The notes beneath the pieces were generated by a model that saw only the letters and a program-made list of their open reading frames with translations, did no database searches and had not been told where the DNA came from. Of a DNA stretch of 64,000 bases, positions 1-8,449 are shown piece by piece. Origin of the DNA: CAKZLS01 sp963786305 (lineage in GTDB: Bacteria > Pseudomonadota > Alphaproteobacteria > Rhodospirillales > Defluviicoccaceae); assembly GCA_963786305.1 (NCBI GenBank), contig CAWAYL010000017.1, positions 62,001-126,000 on the forward strand. The letters run 5' to 3'. Both the position numbers and the translations under genes were made by a program. Position 1 is the stretch's first letter; every line of letters begins with the position of its first letter.

Positions 1-223
1 GTGGTCGCCGTCGACCGTCTGGTGTCGGCTGATGGTCGTGTCCTGGAAGTCCCTGGCGTTCTGCTCGGCGACGAAGACGTCGTTGCGCAAGCTCCCTTGG
101 TTGCCTTTGAGGGCGAGAACATAGTCCGCCTTCTTGTCGATGATGGTCCTGGCAATATGGCGCTGGCATCCGATCGCGTCGATGGTCACGATGGCGCCCG
201 CGATGGCCATCATCTCCAAAAGC

Positions 224-1577
224 GGCTCCTCGACGTTTCAAATGGAATTGAACAGGTTTCCGAGCGGGGCGGCGATCAGGTAGATCATGGTGATGAAGGT
301 TGCGGTGTTGCGGTAGCCCCTGGCCCGCGCCCTGGCCGCCTGGAACAGGCCGTTGAGGGCTTCGATGCGAGCGTTGCTGTGGGTCGAGGTCCATCGCTCC
401 AGGATGCGCTCGGCGTGTTTTTCAACGGTCTGCAGGGCCTTGGCCACGGCCTCGAGCAGCGGTCCGTGGCCGATCTGTTGATGGGCGTGGCGCAGGAAGT
501 GGGAGAGCCGCCAGCGGGCGGCATGCGGGGTTTCCGCCCGTCGCACCCAGCGGAGCTTTTCCTTGATCCGCCAAGCCTTGGCGGTGAGGAAATCACCGGT
601 TTCCAGCTCGGCCAGGGCAGCGGCCTGTTTTTCGGTCAGCCTGCCGCCGTCGTGGGCTTTCAGCACTGCCCAGCGGGCGGCGGCGGGCATGCGTACCAGC
701 CGGCGTTCCGCCTTGCGCACGTCGTCGACCGCCTTGGTAAACAGTTGCACCACGTGGAACCAGTCGACGGTCACGGTGGCGCCCGGAAAGTCCTTACCGA
801 CGGCGGCGAGGAAGGCGGGCGACATGTCGCAGACCACCTCCTTGACGCGGCCGGGCTCACCCCCGTGCTCCTTCAGGAACCTCTTGAAGGCCTTGACGGT
901 CGCCTTGCCCTTTCCCGGCGTGGCGAAGATCACCGGCTCGCTCTTGCGGTCCGCGTCGATGAACACGGTGACGTAGTTGTGGCCCCTCTTGGACGCCGTC
1001 TCATCGAAGGCGAGGGCGGTGAGGCCGGAAAGGTCGAGATCCCGAAGCGCCTTGGCGACGTAATGCTCGACGATCCGCCACAGCCGCTTGTCGGTGATGC
1101 CGATGAACCGAGCCACCGCCAGCACCGGCATCTCGCGCACCAGGGTCATCGCCGCCTGCTCGAACAGCAAAGTGAAACCGCTCCCCTCCCGCGCCCACGG
1201 AACGTTTGCCCGCTTCACCCCATGCTCGGAGCAGTCCGTTCGCGGCACCCGCGCGGTGATCAGGCAGTGGTGCTGGAAGAAGTTCAGGTGACGCCACGTG
1301 AAGTCCTTGAAGTCATGCGCCTTGCAGGGCCGGCCGCACTCCGGACAAGAAAACTCCGCCCCACGCTCCGTCTCAAGCAGGATCTCCAGCACATGCGGGC
1401 ATTTGCTCGTGTCCAAGCGTTGATCCGCCAGACGCCACGGTGGCGAAACCCCAAGCCCAAGCGCCAGCACATCCTTCGTATCCATCTCCCGTCCCTCCGT
1501 CGCCGTCCATGCCGACGGAGGGTAGCCCATCACGACCTACGAGACCTCTTGGATTCCACTTGTAACGTCGAAGAGCC
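224..1577. mobile_element. complete ISL3-family insertion sequence with inverted repeats and 8-bp target duplication
   Basis: The ends are imperfect inverted repeats: left GGCTCCTCGACGTTTCAAAT (from 224) and right, read inward on the minus strand, GGCTCTTCGACGTTACAAGT (from 1577). They agree at about 22 of 25 bases and start with the GGCTC typical of ISL3. The octamer CCAAAAGC occurs immediately outside both ends (216-223 and 1578-1585), matching the 8-bp duplication known for ISL3 elements. The 1354-bp element carries one intact transposase, so it looks recent and possibly mobile. Confidence 0.93.
238..1485 (-). CDS. ISL3-family transposase
   Basis: About 415 residues, uninterrupted. The N-terminal region has a zinc-finger-like CPECGRPC motif followed by the helix-turn-helix stretch FIGITDKRLWRIVEHY, then the DDE domain with LTALAFDETASKRGHNYVTV, the VVCDMSPAF aspartate and the VDWFHVVQLF block, all characteristic of ISL3 transposases. 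The C-terminal helix has NARIEALNGLFQAARARARG. I chose the ATG at 1485 because a GGAGGG sequence lies just upstream; an in-frame start at 1533 is also possible. The stop lies within a few bases of the left terminal repeat. It is the only gene of the element and catalyses its transposition. Confidence 0.93.
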   Translation of the reverse strand: MDTKDVLALGLGVSPPWRLADQRLDTSKCPHVLEILLETERGAEFSCPECGRPCKAHDFKDFTWRHLNFFQHHCLITARVPRTDCSEHGVKRANVPWAREGSGFTLLFEQAAMTLVREMPVLAVARFIGITDKRLWRIVEHYVAKALRDLDLSGLTALAFDETASKRGHNYVTVFIDADRKSEPVIFATPGKGKATVKAFKRFLKEHGGEPGRVKEVVCDMSPAFLAAVGKDFPGATVTVDWFHVVQLFTKAVDDVRKAERRLVRMPAAARWAVLKAHDGGRLTEKQAAALAELETGDFLTAKAWRIKEKLRWVRRAETPHAARWRLSHFLRHAHQQIGHGPLLEAVAKALQTVEKHAERILERWTSTHSNARIEALNGLFQAARARARGYRNTATFITMIYLIAAPLGNLFNSI

Positions 1578-2250
1578 CCAAAAGCTTGGGGATCGCGACG
1601 ATTTCGTTCGATTTCTCCGCCACCTTCACTTGCCCGAGCACCAACCGCTGGCGCGCCGCGAAGGCCGAGACCATATGAATGGCAGGCGCCCTTCGCTCCC
1701 TTCTTGTCGCCGGAACGCCGCGCCGTCTTGCCATCAATGGCGATCACGTCGCTCGCCACCCCGGTCTCGGCCGAAACCCAGGCGACGAAGCATTTCTGAA
1801 ATTGCTCCGCGTCCAGTGTCGCGAAGATGTCGCCCAGATGGTCGTGCGCGGGTGTCCCGTCGCGAAAAGGCCGGAAGCGCCGCAGAAGGTCCAGCTTCTT
1901 CGCCCCGAAACGGGCGATATCGGTGAAGGTTTCCGCCCCGGCCAGGACCGACAGCAAACAAAGCAACAGAATCTCGTCTAGCGGATACACCACCTTGCCG
2001 GCTTGCCGGGGGTCCGGAAAATCCCGGAAATACTCAAGAAAAACAAGCTCCCTCCCCAATCGCTCCATCCATCTCCATCATGACCTCCCATATCCAATCC
2101 GAGGCCATCCATCAATTAAGAACTTTAACCCTCTGTCATCAACTCTTTCACCCGATTGCCCTGCGGCCCGTGGAGGGTGCGCTTGACGCCGCGCAGTAAC
2201 GAGCGCGGAGTTTTGCCGTTGTCGCAGATCGAGATTTTCGGTGCCCGATG

Positions 2251-2691
2251 CTACCACTCTCCCGTGTTCTCCATGCTGGACCACGGCTCGCGCGCGGGCA
2301 GGGCCTGGCCCTCTTGCAGCAATTCGACTGAAATGCCATCGGGCGAGCGGATGAAAGCCATTCGGCCGTCGCGTGGCGGACGATTGATGGCGACACCGCC
2401 ATCCATCAGCCTCTCGCACGCGGCATAAATATCGTTCACGCGAAAAGCCAGATGACCGAAGTTGCGCCCGCCCGAGTATTGCTCCGGATCCCAATTGTAA
2501 GTCAGCTCAATCAGCGGTGCGCTGTCCGTCTCGGCGCGGTTCACATCGTCGGGCGCGGAGAGGAAGACCAGGGTAAACCGCCCTTTTTCGCTCTCCGTCC
2601 GCCGGACTTCCTTCAGTCCGAGCTTGTTACAGTAAAAATCCAGGCTGTCGTCGAGATTGCCGACACGCACCATGGTGTGCAGGTACTGCAT
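2251..2691 (-). CDS. gloA: glyoxalase I (lactoylglutathione lyase), VOC family
   Basis: 146 residues, the usual length. It converts the methylglyoxal-glutathione hemithioacetal to S-lactoylglutathione in the cytoplasm. Two beta-alpha-beta-beta-beta VOC modules are visible. The four metal ligands expected for glyoxalase I are present: His5 (YLHTMVRV), Glu62 (LIELTYNWD), His80 (GHLAFRV) and Glu123 (ISVELLQ). The start at 2691 follows an AAAGGGGAG ribosome binding site; a longer upstream in-frame extension has no support. The gene follows the end of the ISAs1 element on the left. Gene and family are clear; metal preference cannot be told from sequence. Confidence 0.93.
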   Translation of the reverse strand: MQYLHTMVRVGNLDDSLDFYCNKLGLKEVRRTESEKGRFTLVFLSAPDDVNRAETDSAPLIELTYNWDPEQYSGGRNFGHLAFRVNDIYAACERLMDGGVAINRPPRDGRMAFIRSPDGISVELLQEGQALPAREPWSSMENTGEW

Positions 2692-2791
2692 TGTTTTTCT
2701 CCCCTTTGGTTTCAGAGCAAAATCCGATTGCGTGGAGGCGCGCGGTCCGGCATGCGCGGCCGCCGCCCCACTCAATGTGGGCCACTTCTCG

Positions 2792-3001
2792 TTATTTTTC
2801 CACGATCACCGGTTCTTCGGCAATGACCAGCCGGATGATGTTGCCGTCGCCCCGGCAATGTTGGCAAACGGCATCCGTGTTGTCCCGCCCAGTTACGCCA
2901 GTTACGCTCAGTCCGCCACAGGCATCGCATACAGCACCACCCAGCTTGCCGATCCTCGACGACCTGCCGTCGGCTGGTGGTCTGGATCCATCGCAGCGCA
3001 T
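2792..3001 (-). CDS. hypothetical small zinc-ribbon-like protein
   Basis: A 69-residue open frame. It contains CDACGG, then about 15 residues, then CQHCRGDG, giving paired Cys-x2-Cys motifs like those of DnaJ-type or other structural zinc ribbons. An AGAAGG sequence lies 4 bases before the ATG, rather close for an ideal site. It is divergent from the CcmG-like gene and follows gloA upstream on the same strand. I do not recognise a named family. The cysteine spacing is the main argument that the frame is real; chance is not excluded. Confidence 0.42.
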   Translation of the reverse strand: MRCDGSRPPADGRSSRIGKLGGAVCDACGGLSVTGVTGRDNTDAVCQHCRGDGNIIRLVIAEEPVIVEK

Positions 3002-3133
3002 TTACCTTCTATGCTCGGAAAGATGGTATACAGGGGCGATGATCGTCGTTTGTGTGCTTGCCAGACTGAGGTCGTTTGATGGATCTGGCGGACGACCGCT
3101 CACGGCATGGGCTGACAGAACGCAAGAGAGGCG

Positions 3134-3700
3134 ATGGTGTCCCGAGCAAGCGGTTCGCTAACCCGAATGAGGATCGCGATACTCGTCGCTGTCGGGATCG
3201 TCGCCCCGATCGGCAATGACGGGGGGGCTGTCGACCCCATGCAGCTTCTTCTCGTCCCGCTGGGACGTCCCGTCCCGGAATTCAGCCTGCCTGGCATCCA
3301 CGACCAGACGCCCGGCCTTTCCAGCGCCGATCTAAAGGGTGATGTCTCGATCGTGAATATTTTCGCTTCGTGGTGCGTACCGTGCCGCCAGGAGCATCCG
3401 TTGTTGATGGCTCTCGCCGATCAAGGTGCCGTTCCGATCTACGGGCTCAATTACAAGGACCGGCCGGAAAGTGCCCGGCGCTGGCTGCAAACGCTCGGCA
3501 ATCCATACGCGCGTATCGGATCGGATCGCGATGGCCGCGTCGCGGAATCATGGGATCTTTTCGCACTGCCGCAAACGATGGTCGTGGACAAGTCGGGTCG
3601 AACCGCCTTTTTTCACACAGGCGTCCTGGACACGTCCATTCTCAACGACACGATACTGCCTCTCATAGCAAAGCTAAAAGCCGAAGCCGTCACGCCTTGA
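3134..3700 (+). CDS. CcmG/DsbE-like thiol:disulfide oxidoreductase
   Basis: 188 residues. An N-terminal hydrophobic segment (about residues 12-27) should anchor or export the protein to the periplasm. The thioredoxin-like domain has the redox motif WCVPC (Cys81, Cys84) and a cis-proline loop, ALPQT, before VVDKSGR. CcmG/DsbE proteins reduce apocytochrome c cysteines during cytochrome c maturation. Other ccm genes are not adjacent, so the role is inferred from the fold and motif. GAGAGG lies just before the ATG at 3134. The sequence between the hydrophobic segment and GRPVPEFSLPG reads poorly for the family, so a local frame error is possible. Confidence 0.78.
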   Translation: MVSRASGSLTRMRIAILVAVGIVAPIGNDGGAVDPMQLLLVPLGRPVPEFSLPGIHDQTPGLSSADLKGDVSIVNIFASWCVPCRQEHPLLMALADQGAVPIYGLNYKDRPESARRWLQTLGNPYARIGSDRDGRVAESWDLFALPQTMVVDKSGRTAFFHTGVLDTSILNDTILPLIAKLKAEAVTP

Positions 3701-3706
3701 AAAGGA

Positions 3707-4015
3707 TCATCGCCGAGCGCCAGGATCGGGTTCCATCGGATCAAAATCTCCCGCATCCCGACTGTCCAGCTCTTGTCCGCCGGCGTATTCGTCCGGCCCC
3801 ACCGCAGCTTGTTCCCTGACGGCTTGCCCGCGGGGTGCCGACTCCAGGCGATGGTACAGCCGCCTGTCGAGGAGCGCGGACTCCGCCACGGTCAGTGAGC
3901 GCCGCGGGGCTCGCTCATCGATAATTCTCACGTGCGGCGGCAACCCCGCCAGATCCAGTTTGTGCGATACCAACCAGATATTTCGAGTGTCATCCAGGAC
4001 TTCCGTCACTTTCAT
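3707..4015 (-). CDS. hypothetical protein, not recognised
   Basis: An open frame of about 102 residues from the ATG at 4015 (MKVTEVLDDTRNIWLVSHK). The frame is open further upstream to 4162 but that part looks like noise. There are no membrane segments or known motifs; the C-terminal half is rich in Arg, Glu and Asp. It converges on the CcmG-like gene with only 6 bases between the stops. No good ribosome binding site is visible. It may be a decayed gene. The gap between it and the HIT gene (4016-4301) shows nothing else I can support. Confidence 0.28.
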   Translation of the reverse strand: MKVTEVLDDTRNIWLVSHKLDLAGLPPHVRIIDERAPRRSLTVAESALLDRRLYHRLESAPRGQAVREQAAVGPDEYAGGQELDSRDAGDFDPMEPDPGARR

Positions 4016-4301
4016 GAAGCGGTCATTGGTTTCGACGGCGCTGCTCCGTTTTCGGCGAGAATTGTTGTCGCGCGGCGAATTTTTCACGGGAAACTCCGAA
4101 GCCATTCCGGCAAATGTCGATTTCTGCACAGCATCCACCCACAGTGTAGGCGCGAAGTGCATCGCTGGCTAAGATAATATGGCCCTCGGGGTTTGGGTCT
4201 AACAAATCGTAGCGATACGATCGCGTTTTGCATTCCCTCGGCAGCGGAGCGCACGCTGGCGGGCTTTATCAAGGACATCAGATATGCCTATTCGAAATAC
4301 C

Positions 4302-4664
4302 CTATTCTTTCTTGAGCATTCCGCCTAATTGCCGGCCGGCGAAGACGTGTACGTGGAAGTGCATCACTTCCTGGTGCGCATCGGCGCCATTGTTGGCAAG
4401 AATTCGGTATCCGCTTTCCACCACGCCGACCTTCCGCGCCGCTTCGGCGACGGCTTGAAAAAAGCCGCCGACGAATTCCGCCGACGCATTGGCGGTCATG
4501 TCATCAAGAGACACATAGGGTCCCTTCGGAATGACCAGCAGATGCACCGGCGCGAGTGGCCGGATGTCGGGGAAAGCCACGGCGTAATCGTTCTCGTAGA
4601 CCTTGTCGCAAGGGATTTCGCCACGCAGGATTTGGGCGAAGATGTTGCCATCGTCGTATGCCAT
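4302..4664 (-). CDS. HIT-family (HinT-like) nucleotide hydrolase
   Basis: 120 residues. The histidine triad His102-x-His104-x-His106 (MHFHVHVFAG) marks the HIT superfamily, and the overall pattern (IFAQILRGEIP, DIRPLAPVHLLVIPK) matches bacterial HinT-type adenosine phosphoramidases. It is cytoplasmic. The ATG at 4664 is preceded by AGGAAAG. Its start lies only 10 bases from the stop of hisE, so it is the last gene of the leftward histidine transcription unit, a placement common in alphaproteobacteria. Confidence 0.93.
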   Translation of the reverse strand: MAYDDGNIFAQILRGEIPCDKVYENDYAVAFPDIRPLAPVHLLVIPKGPYVSLDDMTANASAEFVGGFFQAVAEAARKVGVVESGYRILANNGADAHQEVMHFHVHVFAGRQLGGMLKKE

Positions 4665-4674
4665 CGTTCTTTCC

Positions 4675-5022
4675 TCATGTCTTGTTGTCGTTCGGTCGCG
4701 CCGCCTTTTCGGCAATCCCGGAGACGCCCTCCCGCTGGGCCAATTCGTTCCATACGTCCTCTGGCTCGAGATGCGCGTCCGCCCAGAGCACGAGCAAGTG
4801 ATACAGCAGATCGGCGCTTTCCGTCGCGAGCTGTTCCTTGCCCTCGCTCAACGCCGCGATGACAACTTCCAACGCCTCCTCGCCGGTCTTCCGGGCGATC
4901 CTGGCGCGCCCGTCGGCAAACAGCCGGGCGGTATAAGAGGTGCTGGGATCGGCGCCGCGGCGGCTCTCGATAAGGGCGAAAAGGCGCTCCAGCGCGCGAC
5001 CGTCAAGGGGTTCCTGCGTCAT
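4675..5022 (-). CDS. hisE: phosphoribosyl-ATP pyrophosphatase HisE
   Basis: 115 residues, normal for a stand-alone HisE. It hydrolyses phosphoribosyl-ATP to phosphoribosyl-AMP, the second step of histidine synthesis. The all-alpha MazG-like fold is shown by ARIARKTGEEALEVVIAA and the EGKEQLATESADLLYHLLVLWA helix, which carry the acidic metal ligands. It starts 6 bases after the hisF stop. hisI, the next enzyme, is not in the window. Confidence 0.96.
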   Translation of the reverse strand: MTQEPLDGRALERLFALIESRRGADPSTSYTARLFADGRARIARKTGEEALEVVIAALSEGKEQLATESADLLYHLLVLWADAHLEPEDVWNELAQREGVSGIAEKAARPNDNKT

Positions 5023-5028
5023 CGGCGT

Positions 5029-5799
5029 TCACGCCTTTTCGTCGAGACGAATGGGTATGCCCGCGTGCTTCATGTGCGCTTTGGCTTCGGCGATGGTGTA
5101 GGTGCCGAAGTGGAAGATCGATGCCGCAAGCACCGCGCTCGCATGGCCCTCGACGATCCCCTCCACCAGATGGTCGAGCGTGCCCACGCCTCCGGACGCG
5201 ATCACCGGAACCGTGACGGCATCGGCGATGGTTCGGGTCAAGGGAATGTTAAAGCCCTTTTTCGTTCCGTCGCGGTCCATGGACGTGAGCAATATCTCGC
5301 CCGAGCCAAAGGCGACCATTCGTTTCGACCACTCGACGGCGTCGATACCGGTGGGGTTCCGGCCGCCGTGGGTAAAGATTTCAAATCGGTCCGGACCCAC
5401 ACTTTTGGCGTCGACCGATACGACGATGCATTGGTTGCCGAATTTCTCGGCGGCCTCGCGGACGAATTCGGGATTGTGGACCGCCGCGGTATTGATGGAA
5501 ACCTTGTCGGCGCCCGCCAGAAGCAATCGCCGGATGTCTTCGAGGGTGCGCACCCCGCCACCGACGGTCAGCGGCATGAAACACTGTTCGGCGGTGCGCG
5601 CGACGACATCGTAGATGGTGTCGCGTTGCTCGTGGCTGGCGGTGATATCGAGAAAGCACAGCTCGTCGGCGCCGGCCTGGTCGTAGACCCGCGCCTGCTC
5701 CACGGGATCGCCGGCATCGATCAGGTCCACGAAATTCACGCCCTTGACCACCCGGCCGCCTTCCACGTCGAGACAGGGAATGATCCTCGCTTTCAGCAT
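5029..5799 (-). CDS. hisF: imidazole glycerol phosphate synthase cyclase subunit HisF
   Basis: 256 residues, a complete TIM barrel. It takes ammonia from HisH and closes the imidazole ring, giving imidazole glycerol phosphate and AICAR. Catalytic Asp11 (IIPCLDVEGGRVVKG) and Asp130 (VVSVDAKS) are present, as are the phosphate-binding loops VGGGVRT and VIASGGVGTLDHL. The ATG at 5799 gives the canonical MLKARIIPCLD start. hisA lies 4 bases upstream and hisE 6 bases downstream, so translation is probably coupled. Confidence 0.97.
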   Translation of the reverse strand: MLKARIIPCLDVEGGRVVKGVNFVDLIDAGDPVEQARVYDQAGADELCFLDITASHEQRDTIYDVVARTAEQCFMPLTVGGGVRTLEDIRRLLLAGADKVSINTAAVHNPEFVREAAEKFGNQCIVVSVDAKSVGPDRFEIFTHGGRNPTGIDAVEWSKRMVAFGSGEILLTSMDRDGTKKGFNIPLTRTIADAVTVPVIASGGVGTLDHLVEGIVEGHASAVLAASIFHFGTYTIAEAKAHMKHAGIPIRLDEKA

Positions 5800-5803
5800 C
5801 GCG

Positions 5804-6547
5804 TCACCCTCTTCGCCTGGCCCCGCCCGCCAGCAGCGCCACTGCCGCGGCCGGATCGATCCGCCCGTCATAAAGCGCGCGGCCGCTGATCACGCCCTCG
5901 ATGAGACCATCGCCCGCCGCCTTGAGCGCGGCCAGATCGTTCATGGACGCGACGCCGCCCGATGCGATGACGGGCGTCGACACCGCGCGCGCCAAGGCCA
6001 CGGTCGCCTCGATATTCGGTCCCTGCATGGCGCCGTCCCGCGCCACATCGGTATGAATAAGAGCGGCGGCACCGGCGTCCTCCAGCTTTTTCGCCAGGTC
6101 CAGCGCCGTGATATCCGAAACCCGCGACCAGCCTTCGACGGCCACCCATCCGTCCCGCGCGTCGATACCGACCGCGACACATCCGGGAAACGCGCGGCAA
6201 GCCTCGCGGACCAGTTCCGGATTGCGCACCGCCGCCGTACCGAGAATGACGCGACTGAGACCCTGGTTCAACCAGGCCTCGACGGTTTTCATTTCGCGGA
6301 TGCCGCCGCCGAGCTGAACCTTCATCTCAACGGCACCGAGTATTCCCGCGACGGCTTCGCCGTTGACCGGCAATCCCTCGAACGCACCGTTCAGGTCCAC
6401 CACATGCAGCCAATCGCATCCGGCGGCGGCGAACGCCCGAGCCTGAGAGGAGGGATCGTCGTTGAAGACCGTCGCACTATCCATCTCGCCTCGCAGCAAG
6501 CGCACGCACTGGCCATTCTTGAGATCGATGGCAGGATAGAAAATCAT
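5804..6547 (-). CDS. hisA: ProFAR isomerase HisA
   Basis: 247 residues, TIM barrel. It isomerises phosphoribosylformimino-AICAR-phosphate (ProFAR) to PRFAR, the substrate of HisF/HisH. Catalytic Asp8 (YPAIDLKNG) and Asp129 (VGIDARDG) are present, with phosphate loops QLGGGIR and VIASGGV. The ATG at 6547 overlaps the hisH stop as ATGA, indicating coupled translation. An upstream in-frame extension is only the antisense-free overlap with hisH and is not used. Confidence 0.97.
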   Translation of the reverse strand: MIFYPAIDLKNGQCVRLLRGEMDSATVFNDDPSSQARAFAAAGCDWLHVVDLNGAFEGLPVNGEAVAGILGAVEMKVQLGGGIREMKTVEAWLNQGLSRVILGTAAVRNPELVREACRAFPGCVAVGIDARDGWVAVEGWSRVSDITALDLAKKLEDAGAAALIHTDVARDGAMQGPNIEATVALARAVSTPVIASGGVASMNDLAALKAAGDGLIEGVISGRALYDGRIDPAAAVALLAGGARRRG

Positions 6548-7191
6548 GGCCGCCATTTCAGAAAATTGGCGATCAGCCGCAATCCCACGGCCTGGCTTTT
6601 TTCCGGGTGGAACTGAGTGCCGAGCATGTTGTCGCGGCCGATGACCGCGGTGACGGGGCCGCCGTAATCGACGGTGGCGAGCGCATGATCGGCGTTCGAG
6701 CAAGCAAACCCGTAGCTGTGCACGAAATAGGCGTGGGCGTCGGGCTCAAGGCCCTGGAAAAAGGGATGGGTCGGATCTCTGAACCGTAGTCCGTTCCAGC
6801 CCATGTGCGGGATTTTCAGATGCGCCGCGTCAGGCCCGAGCAGGACAACCTCGCCCGGGATCCAGTCCAGGCCCCGATGCACGCCATGCTCCCGGCCCGC
6901 GGTCGCCATCAATTGCATGCCGACACAAATGCCAAGAAACGGGCGCCCCTGATCGACGACGGTCCGCTGAAGGGCTTCGACCATGCCGGGCAGCGCATCG
7001 AGACCGCGCCGGCAGTCCCCGAACGCCCCCACGCCCGGCAGCACCACATGGCTGGCATCGAGCAAATCCCCGGCGTCTCCCGTCACCTTGACGCGCAACG
7101 CGAGGTTCTCGTCGGCGATGGCGCGCTCGAAGGCCTTGGCGGCGGAACGAAGGTTGCCCGATCCATAATCGACGATGACGACGTTCATCAT
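6544..7191 (-). CDS. hisH: imidazole glycerol phosphate synthase glutaminase subunit HisH
   Basis: 215 residues, class I glutamine amidotransferase. It makes ammonia for HisF. The nucleophile is Cys89 in FLGICVGMQLM, and the His195/Glu197 pair is in GTQFHPEKSQ. The oxyanion strand motif LPGVGAFGDC is present. It overlaps hisA by 4 bases and the DUF2628 gene by 4 bases, so hisB, DUF2628, hisH, hisA and hisF probably share one transcript. Confidence 0.97.
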   Translation of the reverse strand: MMNVVIVDYGSGNLRSAAKAFERAIADENLALRVKVTGDAGDLLDASHVVLPGVGAFGDCRRGLDALPGMVEALQRTVVDQGRPFLGICVGMQLMATAGREHGVHRGLDWIPGEVVLLGPDAAHLKIPHMGWNGLRFRDPTHPFFQGLEPDAHAYFVHSYGFACSNADHALATVDYGGPVTAVIGRDNMLGTQFHPEKSQAVGLRLIANFLKWRP

Positions 7192-7577
7192 CGAAGGTCC
7201 GACACAAGGTGAGGATTGAGATCGAAGAAGCGGTGCTCCGCCGCGTCCACATTGGCGGCGGCGACGACGCCGATCTGCTGGAAGCCCCTGCGGCTCAGCG
7301 TCCAGCGTTTGAGGTCATTGCCCAGCAGGCCCGTCAATACGGCCAAACCCATCGAGATCGCCGATTCACTCACTGGATCCACCCCCAAAATCGTCACCGC
7401 CGCGCTCAGGACGGCGTTCACCACGAACAGCCCGAGCGCCACCCACCACAGCCGGCACCAAAGCGCCCAGAACAGCGAAAAAAACAGGGCCGGCCAGCTG
7501 AAACCTTCTTTGACCAACACCATGCCGCCATCGGGATCAAGGGTCTGATGGCGCATATGAACGGTGTAGACACGCAT
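7188..7577 (-). CDS. DUF2628 membrane protein in the histidine operon
   Basis: About 129 residues from the ATG at 7577 (MRVYTVH); an in-frame ATG at 7589 would add four residues. It shows the DUF2628 pattern: an N-terminal stretch FVKEGFSWPALFF-like (LVKEGFSWPALFFSLFWAL), aromatic-rich hydrophobic helices around residues 30-55 and 65-85, and RGFQQIGVVAAANVDAAEHRFF near the end. The function is unknown. The gene is often found between hisB and hisH in alphaproteobacteria, and its 4-base overlap with hisH fits. It is likely in the inner membrane. Confidence 0.9.
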   Translation of the reverse strand: MRVYTVHMRHQTLDPDGGMVLVKEGFSWPALFFSLFWALWCRLWWVALGLFVVNAVLSAAVTILGVDPVSESAISMGLAVLTGLLGNDLKRWTLSRRGFQQIGVVAAANVDAAEHRFFDLNPHLVSDLR

Positions 7578-7619
7578 AAAATGCCTCATTCCATCTGCCG
7601 GGGGGACGGGACACCGCGG

Positions 7620-8219
7620 CTACAACGTTCCTCCCAGAACGCCCTTGGTGGAAGGCACATCCCCGGCTTTGCGCGGATCGATTTCAATCGCATCGCGGAG
7701 AGCCCGAGCCAAACCCTTGTAGCAGGATTCGCAAATATGATGGCTGTTTTCGCCGTACAGGTTTTCCACGTGCAACGTGATCCCGGCATTCTGAGCGAAA
7801 GCCTGGAACCACTCCTTGATAAGTTCGGTGTCGAGGTCACCGAGCTTCGGTTGTCCGAAGCCGACCCGCCAAATCAGATAGGGGCGATTGGAGGCGTCGA
7901 CGACCACGCGCGACAATGTCTCGTCCATCGCCGAAAGCGCCGAGCCGAACCGCCGGATACCGCGCCGCTCGGCGAGAGCTTCCGACACGGCTTGCCCGAT
8001 GGTTATGCCCGTGTCTTCGGTGGTGTGGTGGGTATCGATGTGGAGATCGCCCTCGGCCCTCACGGTCAGGTCCATCAAACTATGCCGCGCCAGTTGTTCG
8101 AGCATGTGATCGAGAAAACCGATGCCGGTCGATATATCGTATTGCCCGGTGCCGTCCAGCTTGACCGTTGCCGTTACCATGGTTTCAGATGTTTTGCGCT
8201 CCACCGTCGCTGCGCGCAT
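7620..8219 (-). CDS. hisB: imidazoleglycerol-phosphate dehydratase HisB
   Basis: 199 residues, the monofunctional form without a phosphatase domain. It dehydrates imidazole glycerol phosphate to imidazole acetol phosphate. The two Mn-binding signatures are visible: IDTHHTTEDTGI and SHHICESCYKGLARALR, together with GFLDHMLEQLARH. It is the first gene of the leftward histidine unit; the operon promoter should lie in the 230-base gap shared with the divergent hslV. Confidence 0.97.
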   Translation of the reverse strand: MRAATVERKTSETMVTATVKLDGTGQYDISTGIGFLDHMLEQLARHSLMDLTVRAEGDLHIDTHHTTEDTGITIGQAVSEALAERRGIRRFGSALSAMDETLSRVVVDASNRPYLIWRVGFGQPKLGDLDTELIKEWFQAFAQNAGITLHVENLYGENSHHICESCYKGLARALRDAIEIDPRKAGDVPSTKGVLGGTL

Positions 8220-8449
8220 CTTCGCATCCCTTCAAAAGTTTCGGACGCTTTTAGCAGGATCGCGCGACAACCGCTATCCGCTTGCTGTCGCATTAACCTC
8301 CCGCTCATGCGCCTGGAAACGGGGTCGTTGTGTCGAGAACATACCGGCAGCGCCCTTGACCAGGCCCACCAACCGGCATAAATCCAGGCCAAGCAACACT
8401 CGTCGCGGGCGCCACGGCGCCCCTTCATCACTCCAGAATGCTGGAATCC

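Larger units (their letters stand above)
1..2068 (-). pseudogene. ISAs1-family transposase, broken by insertion and frameshift
   Basis: This is a DDE transposase of the ISAs1 (H-repeat-associated) family. The N-terminal part starts at the ATG at 2068 (MERLGREL) and contains the VIAIDGKTARRS stretch typical of the catalytic core. Near 1686 one extra C shifts the frame; the next frame continues with IHMVSAFAARQRLVLGQ. The gene is then cut by the ISL3 element. It resumes at 215 down to 1 with IVTIDAIGCQ and YVLALKGNQG, both family hallmarks. Removing ISL3 and one copy of its 8-bp duplication rejoins the halves in frame as AIPKLLEMMAIAGAIVTIDA. The C-terminus is beyond the window. It is non-functional. 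Confidence 0.88.
1..2163 (-). mobile_element. ISAs1-family insertion sequence, partial, interrupted by an ISL3 element
   Basis: The element runs off the left edge of the window. Its right terminus is probably at 2163: read on the minus strand, the end begins CAGGGCAATCGGGTGAAAG, which resembles the CAGGG-type ends of ISAs1 elements. The transposase start lies 95 bases inside this end. A complete ISL3 element (224-1577) sits in its middle. The other terminus and any target duplication are outside the window, so the outer boundary is inferred. Confidence 0.7.

Noticed and set aside
1..1926. 641-codon open frame on the plus strand
   Set aside because: It is antisense to the ISAs1 and ISL3 transposases, whose protein motifs, terminal repeats and duplication are on the minus strand.
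4603..5889. 428-codon plus-strand open frame
   Set aside because: Shadow of hisE and hisF in GC-rich DNA; no family features.
7209..8381. 390-codon plus-strand open frame
   Set aside because: Antisense to the DUF2628 gene and hisB, which are clear.
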